Positions 17,473 through 26,592 of a DNA stretch of 64,000 nt are shown here, in pieces; position 1 is the stretch's first letter, and each line of letters opens with the position of its first letter. Location of the stretch: NCBI GenBank assembly GCA_030263475.1, contig SZPC01000001.1:186001-250000 (forward strand), read 5' to 3'. Both the position numbers and the translations under genes were made by a program. The notes under the pieces are model-generated. The model saw only the letters and a list, made by a program, of their open reading frames with translations, had not been told where the DNA came from and ran no database searches. The stretch comes from OLB4 sp002050165 (lineage in GTDB: Bacteria > Bacteroidota > Ignavibacteria > Tepidaquicellales > Tepidaquicellaceae).

Positions 17473-18957
17473 TCACTTTAACAAAATCATCTGCTTTGTT
17501 ACTGAATGATCGCCCGATACAAGACGATAAAAGTAAACCCCGCTCGCTAATCCGGATGCATTGAATTTATAAGAGTAATTCCCCGGTTGTAGAATTTCGT
17601 TTACAAGGGTCGTAATCTGCCTGCCGGTATTATCAAATACTGAAAGTTCTGTCATCGCTTTCTTGTTCAATTGAAATGTGATTTCAGTCTCCGGATTAAA
17701 AGGGTTCGGATAATTTTGTAAAATTAGAAACTCTCCGGCTTGAATATTTTGGTTTTGAACTATTCCCAGAGAAAAATCTACCTGACCTGTCTTAAGCATA
17801 ATGTCAGAAACAATTGTACCGTTTCTTGATGCAGCGGGATCAAAGGAAACTGTAATTAAACCATTTCCTCTTGCGGTAACTGAATTATTTCCACGTGCGA
17901 TGTATGTTGATGTACTATCCTCAAAAATCAGAACCGGAGGTGAAAATACAAATCCCGGTTTGCCGAATATGAGAAAGAAACCTTTTGGAGCTTTTGATAC
18001 TGAATTTTGAAAAGTGACGAATAAATTTCCTTCATTGTCCGTGTCTATTGACCTGTAAAACGATGGTCTGCCTAACCCTCCGGTTGTTATTGCTTGTGAA
18101 TTAGTGAAATTTCCACCTAATTCTCTCGATATGAGATAAATCACTCTGTTACTTCCCTGCTCCACTCTGTAAATAATGAGTACCCTATTAGTGAGCTTGT
18201 CTATAGTTATTGCAGGATATTGTGTAGTGGCAGTTACTCCAGTGCTGATTTCTTCCATTGTTCCACTTTCATTCGTGAAGTAATGCAATTCACCTCCAAA
18301 AAATGTTTCGTTCGTTGTATAAACTATGTGCACTATTCCATTTGAATCAATTGCAATTTGAATATCATTTTCACTGCTCGGAGACATTTGCCCTAAGACA
18401 ATCTCAGGTCCAAGTTCATTCGATATGTAATTAAATTTTCTGTAATACGCATTACCCGTTCCCGTCATTGGATAAGTGAGATATGCAAAATGTACAGAAC
18501 TATCACCTTTGCCCATTGCCATATATGGTGTTGCTTTGTTAATTCCACCTGAAGTTATCCATACAGGTAGATTAAAAGTATCACCGGTAGCCCTGTTATT
18601 GGTGTAAATTAATTGAAACAAATTTGAAGCATCTCTTCGCTCCCACCCGATGTGAGTATATCCGTCTTCATCAAAAGCAATTGAAGAGTAATTGTCATCA
18701 ACATTGTTGTTGGTTAATTGAAGCGGTAAGAAACTGCCAGTCTTATTGTTCCAATAAAAAATCTCCCGAGTCTCATTTTGAGTACTATATTGTCTCGTAT
18801 TCACAACATGAATGAAACCGTCGTTATCGTACTTTACCATAGCACGGTAATTGTAATATTGGTCGCTTGCTAAAGTATCAATCGGATAGTTAAAATACGG
18901 CTGAGAAACTGAAACCGTTGTTAGGAGCATAATAAAAAATGTGAATACATTCCTCAT
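17473..18957 (-). CDS. T9SS-exported beta-propeller protein
   Basis: A 494-residue protein with a signal peptide (MRNVFTFFIMLLTTVSVS). The body has repeated strands of the type GFIHVVNTRQ, GYTHIGWERR, SVHFAYLTY and IVHIVYTTN, suggesting a seven-bladed propeller of the sialidase/BNR-like kind. The C-terminus is a type A T9SS sorting domain: NYPNPFNPETEITFQL, GVYFYRLVSG and KQMILLK. Secreted or surface-attached; ligand unknown. Same strand as gltX-rsmI upstream, with a 138-bp spacer. Confidence 0.8.
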   Translation of the reverse strand: MRNVFTFFIMLLTTVSVSQPYFNYPIDTLASDQYYNYRAMVKYDNDGFIHVVNTRQYSTQNETREIFYWNNKTGSFLPLQLTNNNVDDNYSSIAFDEDGYTHIGWERRDASNLFQLIYTNNRATGDTFNLPVWITSGGINKATPYMAMGKGDSSVHFAYLTYPMTGTGNAYYRKFNYISNELGPEIVLGQMSPSSENDIQIAIDSNGIVHIVYTTNETFFGGELHYFTNESGTMEEISTGVTATTQYPAITIDKLTNRVLIIYRVEQGSNRVIYLISRELGGNFTNSQAITTGGLGRPSFYRSIDTDNEGNLFVTFQNSVSKAPKGFFLIFGKPGFVFSPPVLIFEDSTSTYIARGNNSVTARGNGLITVSFDPAASRNGTIVSDIMLKTGQVDFSLGIVQNQNIQAGEFLILQNYPNPFNPETEITFQLNKKAMTELSVFDNTGRQITTLVNEILQPGNYSYKFNASGLASGVYFYRLVSGDHSVTKQMILLK

Positions 18958-19095
18958 TAGTATAATTTATTTTCTATTAGTCTAATAAATTCTACTTCAA
19001 ATTGAAATGAGAAGAGGGTTAATTCCGTTAACATATCTATCTCAATTTAATATAGAAAATTTGTGTTAGAACTATAAAGTTTGTTCAAAAGCCTA

Positions 19096-20544
19096 TCAAA
19101 CTTTTAGAGCATCCCTAAGGAATTTGATTGTTTTTTCGGAACCGTAAACATTTACGAGCATCGGTAATTCCGGACCGGACTCTGACCCTGTTAAAGCAAT
19201 ACGTAAAGGTTTGAATAAATCCTTCCCTTTGATTCCGGTTTCATTTGAAACATCTTTCATTACTTGCTTGAAGTCATCTGGATTAATATCCTTTAATCCT
19301 TGAAGCTTAATTATGATTTGTTCAAATACAATCTTTGTATTTTCATTCTGCAATAGACTAACCGAATCGGCGCTTTCAATTTTTATTTCATTTTGGAAAA
19401 AGAGCCTGGCTTGATCACCAATTTCGTCTAGTTTATTCAGATACACACGAATAGTTGAAAGTACTTTTTTCAGAAATGATTTATCGGTAGTATCAAATCC
19501 ATCTCTTTCAAAGAAAGGAATTGAGAGATCAAGTAATTTATCGAGGTCATAACTCTTGATATATTCATTATTCATCCAGTTTAGTTTTTCAATATTAAAA
19601 ACTGCACCGTGAACCTGAACGTGACTTAATGAAAATTTTTCTATTAATTCGTTCATTGAGAATATTTCGGAAGTTTCACCTTCTCCCGGGTTCCATCCAA
19701 GCAGAGCCATGAAGTTATTTAGCGCTTCAACCAGATAACCTTTTCGCAGATAGTCTTCCACCGCAACATCACCTTGGCGTTTGCTTAATTTTGTTTTATC
19801 GGGATTCAATAATAACGGAACATGTGCCATTTCAGGGACTTCCCAATTGAAAGCGTTATAAAGTATGACATGTTTTGGTACTGACGTAATCCACTCCTCA
19901 CCTCGAATAATATGGGTAATTCCCATAAGGTGGTCATCTACAACATTAGCGAGGTGATAAGTAGGAAAGCCATCAGACTTCAACAATACCTGATCATCAA
20001 TATGGTCAGTATTAATTTTAATTGTGCCTTTAACAAGATCATTAAATTTTATTTCTTCACCAAGTGGAACTTTTAGCCGTATAACGTATGGTTTATTTTC
20101 GTTCAAGTATTTTTGAATTTCCTCATGTGTTAAATTCCTTGCCCGCCTGTCATAAGCAGTCACTCTACCTTCGAGATGCGCGAGTCGTTTCATTTCCTCC
20201 AATTCTTCCGGAGTTTCAAATGCATAATACGCCATATCCTTTTCTATTAACTCCATAGCATGCTTCTTGTAAATGTCAAGCCGTTGTGACTGAAAGTATG
20301 GACCATAGTCGCCTTTTTTATCAGGACCTTCATCGTATTCGATTCCGAGGATATTAAGCGATTTTATTAAGTTTTCAACAGCACCGTCAACATATCTGCT
20401 TTGATCTGTATCTTCAATTCTGAGGATGAACTTTCCATTATTGTGTCTGGCAAATAGATAATTAAAAAGCGCTGTCCGGAGTGAGCCTACATGAATGTAG
20501 CCGGTCGGTGAAGGTGCAAATCTAACTCTGACCTGTTCTGACAT
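19096..20544 (-). CDS. gltX: Glutamate--tRNA ligase
   Basis: A 482-residue class I aminoacyl-tRNA synthetase. The HIGH-type signature is PSPTGYIHVGSLRTALFN (about 11-28) and the KMSKS equivalent is KLSKRQGD (about 248-255). Length is normal for a discriminating or non-discriminating bacterial GluRS. The ATG directly follows the stop of rsmI (TAAATG), so the two genes form an operon. Confidence 0.96.
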   Translation of the reverse strand: MSEQVRVRFAPSPTGYIHVGSLRTALFNYLFARHNNGKFILRIEDTDQSRYVDGAVENLIKSLNILGIEYDEGPDKKGDYGPYFQSQRLDIYKKHAMELIEKDMAYYAFETPEELEEMKRLAHLEGRVTAYDRRARNLTHEEIQKYLNENKPYVIRLKVPLGEEIKFNDLVKGTIKINTDHIDDQVLLKSDGFPTYHLANVVDDHLMGITHIIRGEEWITSVPKHVILYNAFNWEVPEMAHVPLLLNPDKTKLSKRQGDVAVEDYLRKGYLVEALNNFMALLGWNPGEGETSEIFSMNELIEKFSLSHVQVHGAVFNIEKLNWMNNEYIKSYDLDKLLDLSIPFFERDGFDTTDKSFLKKVLSTIRVYLNKLDEIGDQARLFFQNEIKIESADSVSLLQNENTKIVFEQIIIKLQGLKDINPDDFKQVMKDVSNETGIKGKDLFKPLRIALTGSESGPELPMLVNVYGSEKTIKFLRDALKV

Positions 20545-21276
20545 TTAATTTTTATTGTTTATAATAATTACAAATTCACCTTTTGGTGTTATTTTAATTT
20601 TTTTGTTTATAAATTCTCTGAGTGTACCTCTTTTCGTTTCTTCAAATTTTTTTGTCAGCTCTCTGGAAATAGATATTTCCTTGTTCCCGAAATGTTCATA
20701 AATATCTTTCAATGTGGCTTCTACCCGATAAGGTGATTCAAAGATGACTACAGGCATTTTATAATTTACAAGTTCAGAAAATGTTTTTGTTCTGCCCTTT
20801 TTCCTGGGCAGAAATCCCTGAAAGAAAAACTTTTTTGAATCGAAAGTTGAAAGTACGAGCGCCTGTATCACCGAGGTAGCTCCGGGAATAACCCTCATAG
20901 GTATTTCATTTGCCACACATGCAGAAAAAAGATAATTGCCGGGATCGGAAATCCCCGGTGTGCCTGAATCTGATGTAATAGCAATACTCTTCCCTGATTG
21001 AAGTAATGAAAGTATTTTCGCAAGCTTCCTCTCTTCTTTCCCTGAATAATAGCTAATTATTTCTTTCGATATTCCGAAATGGTTTAACAATTTTGAAGTT
21101 ACTCGTGTATCTTCTGCTGCTATCAAATCCACCTGACTCAAAACTCTCAATGCTCTGAATGATATATCTTCAAGATTTCCAATAGGGGTTGAAACAATAT
21201 ATAATACTCCCCTTTCAATTTTCTCCTGAAAGAATTTGTGCTTATATGCCTTATATATTTCGAATTTGTCCTGCAA
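20545..21276 (-). CDS. rsmI: 16S rRNA (cytidine(1402)-2'-O)-methyltransferase RsmI
   Basis: A tetrapyrrole-methylase-fold enzyme that 2'-O-methylates C1402 in the ribosomal P-site. Hallmarks: YIVSTPIGNLEDISFRAL, AAEDTRV, SGTPGISDPG, FQGFLPRKKG and ISRELTKKFEE. The longest frame begins with a TTG (21276) that has no ribosome site. An AGGAG lies shortly before codon 19 (an ATT, giving IERGVLYIV), so the true start may be shorter and use a rare codon. Confidence 0.93.
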   Translation of the reverse strand: MQDKFEIYKAYKHKFFQEKIERGVLYIVSTPIGNLEDISFRALRVLSQVDLIAAEDTRVTSKLLNHFGISKEIISYYSGKEERKLAKILSLLQSGKSIAITSDSGTPGISDPGNYLFSACVANEIPMRVIPGATSVIQALVLSTFDSKKFFFQGFLPRKKGRTKTFSELVNYKMPVVIFESPYRVEATLKDIYEHFGNKEISISRELTKKFEETKRGTLREFINKKIKITPKGEFVIIINNKN

Positions 21277-21622
21277 GTTGTAAAATGCTTTAAATCAATT
21301 TTAATTGAAATGAGAAAGAAAGTCAAATTTCATTACAATTTTTGTGTGAATTTATCTGTATCAAATTTAAACTATTGAACCAATCCCATTTTTTAAAGAG
21401 CTTCAAAAGCTATGGAATCATTAAAGCTTATGTACGTTATTCAAAATTATCAATCACGCAATAATTTCTAAATGGTAGTATATGTTCACATGAATGGCAG
21501 AAAAGGTTTTCTTCTTTGTTAATTGGCTGAACACAACATACGGATAAGAAGTTTTCATTACTATTTAATTTGTCAGAGAATAAATTAAAATTGGTTACAT
21601 CACTAACAAAAAATTTTAATCC
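21277..21622. other. Divergent intergenic region with a Cys-rich antisense frame, 346 bp
   Basis: Spacer between rsmI (minus) and a DprA-like gene (plus). The minus strand from 21631 to 21437 is open for 64 codons and contains VCCVQP and FCHSCEHILPFRNYC, a zinc-ribbon-like Cys pattern, but has no ATG, GTG or TTG start in frame. It may be a gene remnant or chance. Nothing else was recognised. Confidence 0.35.
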
Positions 21623-22549
21623 ATGAAATATTCAGAAAATGCAATAAATATTTTAGTAACTAAATCCTTTAAAGGGGTTGGAAGCGCATGGATTATTAGA
21701 AACCGGGTTTGGGAAAAAAGCATATTCGAAATAATTTCAATTTTAAAAATGGACACTAAATACACACGTCAAATTGACGTTGATACATTTGAAAAATTGA
21801 AAGGAACACTGATTCAAAAGTTAAATGACGTTAAGGGTTTCAATATTGGATTAACTGCAATTGGTGATCCCGAATTTCCTCGCATAAGAGGGTCAGTAAA
21901 AAAAAGTGAGCAACCAGTATTTTTGTATTATCGAGGTGATTTATCTCTTCTAAAAGATACTAACAGAAATGTATCGGTTATAGGTCTTTTAACACCGGAT
22001 AGAGAGATTGAATTAATTGAACGCGAAGTGGTTTCGGAATTAGTTAAATGTGGTGTTACGATAGTAAGCGGTTTAGCATTAGGTTGTGATACAATTGCCC
22101 ATAAACAGGTATTAGATTCAAACGGTAAAACTATCGCGATTTTACCATCACCAGTAAACAGAATATTGCCTAAGGTAAATTCAGAATTGGCTGACAAGAT
22201 TGTTCGAAAAGGCGGATTGTTGATTTCTGAGTATTTTGAAATAGCATCAGATAAGTTTGAATTACTTCGCAGATACAAAGCGCGAGACAGATTGCAGGCA
22301 ATGTACAGCGATTGCATAATATTAACTGCGAGCTATTCCAGAAATAATCTTGGGAATGATAGTGGTTCGAGAATTGCAATGCAATACGCTTTAAAATATT
22401 CAATCCAAAGGGCGGTGATTTACGATCAGTCAGAAAATTTAAATAATCCGAAATATGGTTTGAACAAGCAACTAACATCAGATCAAAGCGATATTACAAT
22501 TATCAATAGATCTAACTTAGCGGATAGTATTAAAAAGATTTTAGAATAA
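21623..22549 (+). CDS. Divergent DprA/Smf-like Rossmann protein
   Basis: A 308-residue protein related to the DNA-processing protein DprA. The match is in the Rossmann core: GDPEFPRIRG (usual YPxxL replaced), VSVIGLLTPD (usual VGSR replaced), VSGLALGCDTIAHKQVLD (about 146-163), GKTIAILPSP and GGLLISEY. The canonical FPxRNRIIAGLS block is only RRYKARDRLQAMYSD. There is no C-terminal winged-helix domain. DprA loads RecA on incoming DNA; with key blocks altered, this copy may bind a different ligand (SLOG-like). Convergent with a broken gene. Confidence 0.7.
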   Translation: MKYSENAINILVTKSFKGVGSAWIIRNRVWEKSIFEIISILKMDTKYTRQIDVDTFEKLKGTLIQKLNDVKGFNIGLTAIGDPEFPRIRGSVKKSEQPVFLYYRGDLSLLKDTNRNVSVIGLLTPDREIELIEREVVSELVKCGVTIVSGLALGCDTIAHKQVLDSNGKTIAILPSPVNRILPKVNSELADKIVRKGGLLISEYFEIASDKFELLRRYKARDRLQAMYSDCIILTASYSRNNLGNDSGSRIAMQYALKYSIQRAVIYDQSENLNNPKYGLNKQLTSDQSDITIINRSNLADSIKKILE

Positions 22550-22786
22550 ACTTTATATCAAAATCGTTCAGTGGCATTGTAAATTGAAAATCATGGTTTA
22601 GCATTTGCTTGGTCATTGAAAGGTTGTTTTTATAATTACCAATCCCAGTTACAAGTTGGACAGGACTTTTCAGAAATTCTCATCAATAGTTTCGTTAAGT
22701 GCAGTCATATTTCCGGATAAGCAAACTAAATTCAATGTGCATAAAATATGTATAGTAACTAAATAACGTTGTAAATATTTTCTCAT
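22530..22786 (-). pseudogene. Frameshifted small exported protein, GldM-C-like tail
   Basis: Starting at an ATG (22784-22786) the frame reads MRKYLQRYLVTIHILCTLNL then VCLSGNMTALNETIDE, a signal-peptide-like start, and stops at a TGA near 22673. In another frame it continues without interruption as FLKSPVQLVTGIGNYKNN, LSMTKQMLNHDFQFTMPLND and FDIKFILKSF to a TAA at 22530. The two halves fit as one ~85-residue protein with a frameshift near 22675-22685. The tail resembles the end of the GldM C-terminal domain (NFDFD-type then SF), from memory only. It overlaps the dprA-like 3' end by 20 bp. Confidence 0.55.
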
Positions 22787-22810
22787 GTTTTATGGTGTAA
22801 GTTAATTGTG

Positions 22811-22837
22811 AATTTGAATGAAAATAAAATTCAAATT
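22811..22837. repeat. Perfect 9-bp inverted repeat in the corA leader
   Basis: AATTTGAAT (22811-22819) and ATTCAAATT (22829-22837) separated by 9 nt, 29 nt before the corA ATG. It could be an operator for a dimeric regulator or an RNA hairpin. Confidence 0.45.
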
Positions 22838-22866
22838 ATCGTTGAAAGTATTTTAAATAATAAAAT

Positions 22867-23754
22867 ATGACCTTAAACGTTCAAAAGGAGATTCAATATA
22901 AAAATTTTAAATGGATTGATATCCGTGTTCCGGACAAGGAAAACCTCGATGAAATTGCTAAGGAATACAAGTTAGACTACCATCAAATCAAGGATAGCCA
23001 GGAGTTCGGACATTTACCGAAATTTGAAAAACAACCCGAGTACAATTTTTGTATTTTAAGAGCGTTCACATCTGCGATAGAGCAAAGAGCAACTACGATA
23101 AATGAACTGTCGAACAAGATTGCTTTTTTTTACAATTCAAATAAACTAATCACGATTCATCGTGCAGAGTTTGATTTCATCGAATCAGTAAAAAGTGATT
23201 ACAGTAATGCTGAGGAAGTATTGCTTTTTCTGATTCGGAAAATGCTTGTAACCTACGAGCAGCCATTAAATGAATTAGACGATAAAATAGATCAAATAGA
23301 GAAAACTATATTTCTTAGGGATACATCAAAAGTCTCATTGAAAGAGCTTTATTTTCTAAAAGCCCAAACCAGAATAACTAAAAAATTGCTTCTGTTAAAT
23401 GAAGGCGTAATAAACCAAATTGAAGTTATCGATCAATTGAAAACAACTCTACAGGATATTAAAGATAAGCTTGTGCGGTTAATTTTAAACTTCGATGAGG
23501 TTATTGAGAATGCTAATAACTTGTTGCATACTTACCTTTCAGTAAATGCCCAAAAGAGCAACGATGTGATGAAACTTCTTACAATTTTCTCCGCATTTTT
23601 TTTACCATTAACTTTTGTCGCGGGAATTTACGGAATGAATTTTACCAATATGCCAGAACTAAACTGGAAAGTGGGCTATTTTCTGACCTTAGCTGTTATG
23701 GCGGTCATCTCGATTATTATTTACCTCTGGTTTAAGAAAAAGCAGATTCTCTGA
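22867..23754 (+). CDS. corA: CorA family magnesium/divalent cation transporter
   Basis: A 295-residue 2-TM-GxN channel protein. The N-terminal cytoplasmic alpha/beta domain is followed by a long helical stalk (about 120-235) and two C-terminal TMs. The pore signature YGMNF (GMN at 256-258) follows TM1, and the short TM1-TM2 loop is TNMPELNWK. Length is normal. The nearby inverted repeat at 22811-22837 may regulate it. It is followed by more than 500 bp of non-coding DNA and a pseudogene. Confidence 0.92.
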   Translation: MTLNVQKEIQYKNFKWIDIRVPDKENLDEIAKEYKLDYHQIKDSQEFGHLPKFEKQPEYNFCILRAFTSAIEQRATTINELSNKIAFFYNSNKLITIHRAEFDFIESVKSDYSNAEEVLLFLIRKMLVTYEQPLNELDDKIDQIEKTIFLRDTSKVSLKELYFLKAQTRITKKLLLLNEGVINQIEVIDQLKTTLQDIKDKLVRLILNFDEVIENANNLLHTYLSVNAQKSNDVMKLLTIFSAFFLPLTFVAGIYGMNFTNMPELNWKVGYFLTLAVMAVISIIIYLWFKKKQIL

Positions 23755-24337
23755 ACATTTTAAGCTCACCATATTTTTGCACTCGTATTTGATGAGAACT
23801 GACGCACCGGTTCAATATAAAATGTTAGGTTTTTTACGTGACTAAATTTTCATTTTAATCGTATTAAAGCTATAGTAAGATAATTTTTATTCTGATAATC
23901 TTTTTCAAATTGTCGGATACAGTTTTAATTTTGATAATCTGATTACTCTAATACTCAGTATTAGGATGAGTAAAGTTATTAACTCATAAGCAATTCGGGC
24001 ATGATCCCGCACAAAAACATGGGGCAACCGAAATGCTAATAAGCAAAAAATTTAATTAGTAAATAAAATGCTCTACAATAATATCTAAATTAACTCTCGT
24101 TGAGTTTTAGTTTTCTTCAATGACTTCAATTACATTTCAATTTAAATTTGAAAACAATTTTTTATCAATCTAAATCAATTTTCATTAACTGCCCTTTTAA
24201 AAATTTTGAGAATGCACTAAATTTCTCACGATATTAAATTACAGAAATAAATATGTTGTGGAAATCTTTTATTGCACTAAAGAAGTAATCGTGTCCGTAT
24301 GTAAAACTTAAGGTTCATATATTTGAATAAAAATAAA
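23755..24337. other. Non-coding spacer, 583 bp
   Basis: AT-rich sequence with no recognisable coding remnant. It contains a local GC-rich element at 23990-24036 and a small hairpin AACTC/GAGTT near 24094-24108. Otherwise nothing seen. Confidence 0.5.
23990..24036. repeat. GC-rich imperfect palindrome
   Basis: Outer arms GCAATTCGG (23990-23998) and CCGAAATGC (24028-24036) pair over 9 bp with one mismatch. The interior holds TCCCGCAC (24005-24012) followed by ACATGGG, an arrangement that recurs in the structured segment near 32716-32783. It is clearly richer in G+C than its surroundings. Possible structured RNA or a decayed small repeat. Confidence 0.35.
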
Positions 24338-24867
24338 TTGGCTACTTATATTTCAATATTGCGGGGTAACTATGTCAGCGGTAAGAATCTATTTAAAATG
24401 CCAAGTTGATAAATTTATACGAGCGTATGAATTTCAATGTAAGATCGTACATTCAAAACGGAAGTGTCATATTTGAATGTGAAAATTCTTCTAAGAAGCA
24501 ATTAGAAAATTCGATTTCAGACTAAATTGAAAAAGAGTTCGGGATTGATATTACGGTTATGAACTTGGATAAATAAAAGACATTATTCTTAACAATCCAT
24601 TTAAAGCCATAGAAGCAAGAATCCCAATATTTCCACATCACCTTCATTTTTTCAAAACCGGTGAACCCAGACTATGAGGCAATTTAAAGAAAGAAGCAGG
24701 TAAATGAAAAAATTATTTTTTCGGATGATGCAATTTATTTATACTGCCCGGATGGCAACGGCAGAACGAGTCTCAATAAAATTTTTTTTGAAAGTGAATT
24801 GAACATAAAAGCGACAACACGAAATTGGAAGACAGCCAATGAATTTTTAAAACTGGCATTGAATTAA
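24338..24867 (+). pseudogene. DUF1697 family protein, decayed
   Basis: Translation across frames recovers the whole DUF1697 (PF08002) pattern. The N-terminus is LATYISILRGNYVSGKNLFK with MPS, then TGA TAA. The middle is RSYIQNGSVIFECENSSKKQ and LENSISD, a stop, IEKEFGIDITV, then NNPFKAIEARIPIFPHHLHF. The C-terminus is KIIFSDDAIYLYCPDGNGRT and NIKATTRNWKTANEFLKLAL followed by TAA. At least four stops or frameshifts separate these blocks. The family is of unknown function. The intact order and length show recent decay rather than chance similarity. Confidence 0.85.
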
Positions 24868-24895
24868 TCAAAATATCCAAAACTTATAAAAGAAA

Positions 24896-25225
24896 ATGAA
24901 ATATCTCTTTCTCGGATTGGCTATTATTCTTGAAGTAATTGGTTCAAGCTTCATGAAAGTTTCAAACGGATTTTCAAAAGTTACACCTTCAATCGTGATG
25001 GTAGTAGCATATCTGGTAAGTTTTTATTTTCTCTCCCAGGCTTTGAAATCAATACCTCTGGGAATTGCTTATGCAATATGGGGTGGATTAGGAATAGTCC
25101 TGACCGCGATTATATCAGTCACAATATTTAAGCAATCATTGGATTTACCGGCTATAGTCGGAATTATACTTATTGTGTCTGGTGTACTTGTGATGAACTT
25201 GCTTTCAAAATCAATCTCACATTAG
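24896..25225 (+). CDS. Small multidrug resistance (SMR) efflux protein, EmrE type
   Basis: A 109-residue four-TM protein. The essential proton/substrate carboxylate Glu13 lies in LAIILEVIGSSFMKVSNGFS. The central IPLGIAYAIWGGLGIVLTAI and C-terminal LDLPAIVGIILIVSGVLVMN closely follow EmrE of E. coli. It works as an antiparallel dimer exporting cationic drugs or quaternary ammonium compounds in exchange for protons; guanidinium exporters are close relatives, so the substrate is not fixed. Single gene, right after the DUF1697 remnant. Confidence 0.9.
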   Translation: MKYLFLGLAIILEVIGSSFMKVSNGFSKVTPSIVMVVAYLVSFYFLSQALKSIPLGIAYAIWGGLGIVLTAIISVTIFKQSLDLPAIVGIILIVSGVLVMNLLSKSISH

Positions 25226-25404
25226 AGTCAGTAATTAAAGTTGTTGGTTATTCTGTTTACATTTTGAGAAAGTAATTAAGTAACAGGTGTTATAGTGTAG
25301 AACCAGACAAATTGAGAGGACAAGAAAAAAAAATTTATTATGAGCAGGTTTAAACCTGAAAACACTAAGTGTGTCAAAAGGAAAACCAAAATTCAAATAA
25401 AACT

Positions 25405-26592
25405 ATGAAAAGATTAATTCTCCTCTCAATCTTAAATTTGGCATTGGTTTCCTGCCAAAAAAGTGAAGTGGTTTCTCCTGATGATACTACACAAACAATT
25501 TATCTCGATTGTGTCGGTAGCAATTGTCTGGAGTTTATCGTACCCGGAGATCCATATCAAAGCAATCCTGATTTCTACGGATATGCAGATCCTTCAATCA
25601 GAAAAAGTTTAAATTCAAAGACTCTCTGGGTTGCTTATAGTTTTCCGCATTACAAAATGATCGGCTCCAATCCTGTTCCGAGCGTTTCAATACATTTATC
25701 AAAATCCGAAGACAACGGAACAAATTGGAGTTTTGTAAAAACCTTATTCGCACCAGATCAAATGAATAATCCTGCTGATCCCGGGGTTACTGGTTTCTTA
25801 GATCACGAGACTGTTAATCTCCTACCGGTTAGCGATTACTGGTTAGCCGTGAGGTTAAACTATTTCATTCCTGAAATTGGAGGTTACAGCGCCAGACCGG
25901 GTAATTCATTCCACATCACCGTTTTAAAAGCTGATTCACCCGAAAATTTAACAACCGGCGATAAGGGTACAATCGGAGGAAGTTTAACACACTCAGGTTG
26001 GAATGTTAATCAAACGCTCATCCCACCTGATTTAACATCCGATGCTTTCTTTTGGAACGAACCTGCACTTTATTATGATGAAGCTAATAGCAAACTTTAT
26101 TTAATAATGGTAGCATTTGTATTTTACGGTCCGAAACCCGTAATGGACAAGAACAAAACTTACGTTTATTCAACTTCACCAACGGGGAGTCCGTCAACAT
26201 GGAACTGGGAATACAAGGGGATTTTATCGGATGCAAGTATAGCATCTGAATTAGGTGGTGAACGCATATCTCAGCCGGATATCGCAAAGGGGCAAGATGG
26301 AAAATTTCTATTGATTTTGAGTCCCGACGATTGGAATTATGAGAAAAACGATTTCAACCATAAAGGGTGCAAAGTTGTTGAAATAATCTCTCTCGAAAAT
26401 CCATCTTTGGAAAGGGACAGTCAGGGTAAACTGAGAGTCAGAGTTTCAATTACTGCAAGTGATGCAAACGATTTGGGTTCAGCTGCGAGTTCATACGATC
26501 CAGCTTCTAACACAGGGATACTTTTTACAAAAAGGGCTAAGACCGATACCAGCCTTACTGCCAATATCTGGAAAACCGGAATCAAACCATGA
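25405..26592 (+). CDS. Beta-propeller lipoprotein, sialidase-like fold, function unknown
   Basis: A 395-residue lipoprotein. The start is placed at the ATG giving MKRLILLSILNLALVSCQ, a clear lipobox (LVSC); the frame is open 12 codons further to a GTG. After a Ser/Thr linker, the body has one good Asp box (SKSEDNGTNWSFV, about residues 92-104) and repeated blade-like segments (FHITVLKAD, KLYLIMVAF, KFLLILSPDDWN), consistent with a five- or six-bladed propeller as in sialidases or GH43 enzymes. No catalytic set was recognised. No T9SS tail. Confidence 0.6.
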   Translation: MKRLILLSILNLALVSCQKSEVVSPDDTTQTIYLDCVGSNCLEFIVPGDPYQSNPDFYGYADPSIRKSLNSKTLWVAYSFPHYKMIGSNPVPSVSIHLSKSEDNGTNWSFVKTLFAPDQMNNPADPGVTGFLDHETVNLLPVSDYWLAVRLNYFIPEIGGYSARPGNSFHITVLKADSPENLTTGDKGTIGGSLTHSGWNVNQTLIPPDLTSDAFFWNEPALYYDEANSKLYLIMVAFVFYGPKPVMDKNKTYVYSTSPTGSPSTWNWEYKGILSDASIASELGGERISQPDIAKGQDGKFLLILSPDDWNYEKNDFNHKGCKVVEIISLENPSLERDSQGKLRVRVSITASDANDLGSAASSYDPASNTGILFTKRAKTDTSLTANIWKTGIKP

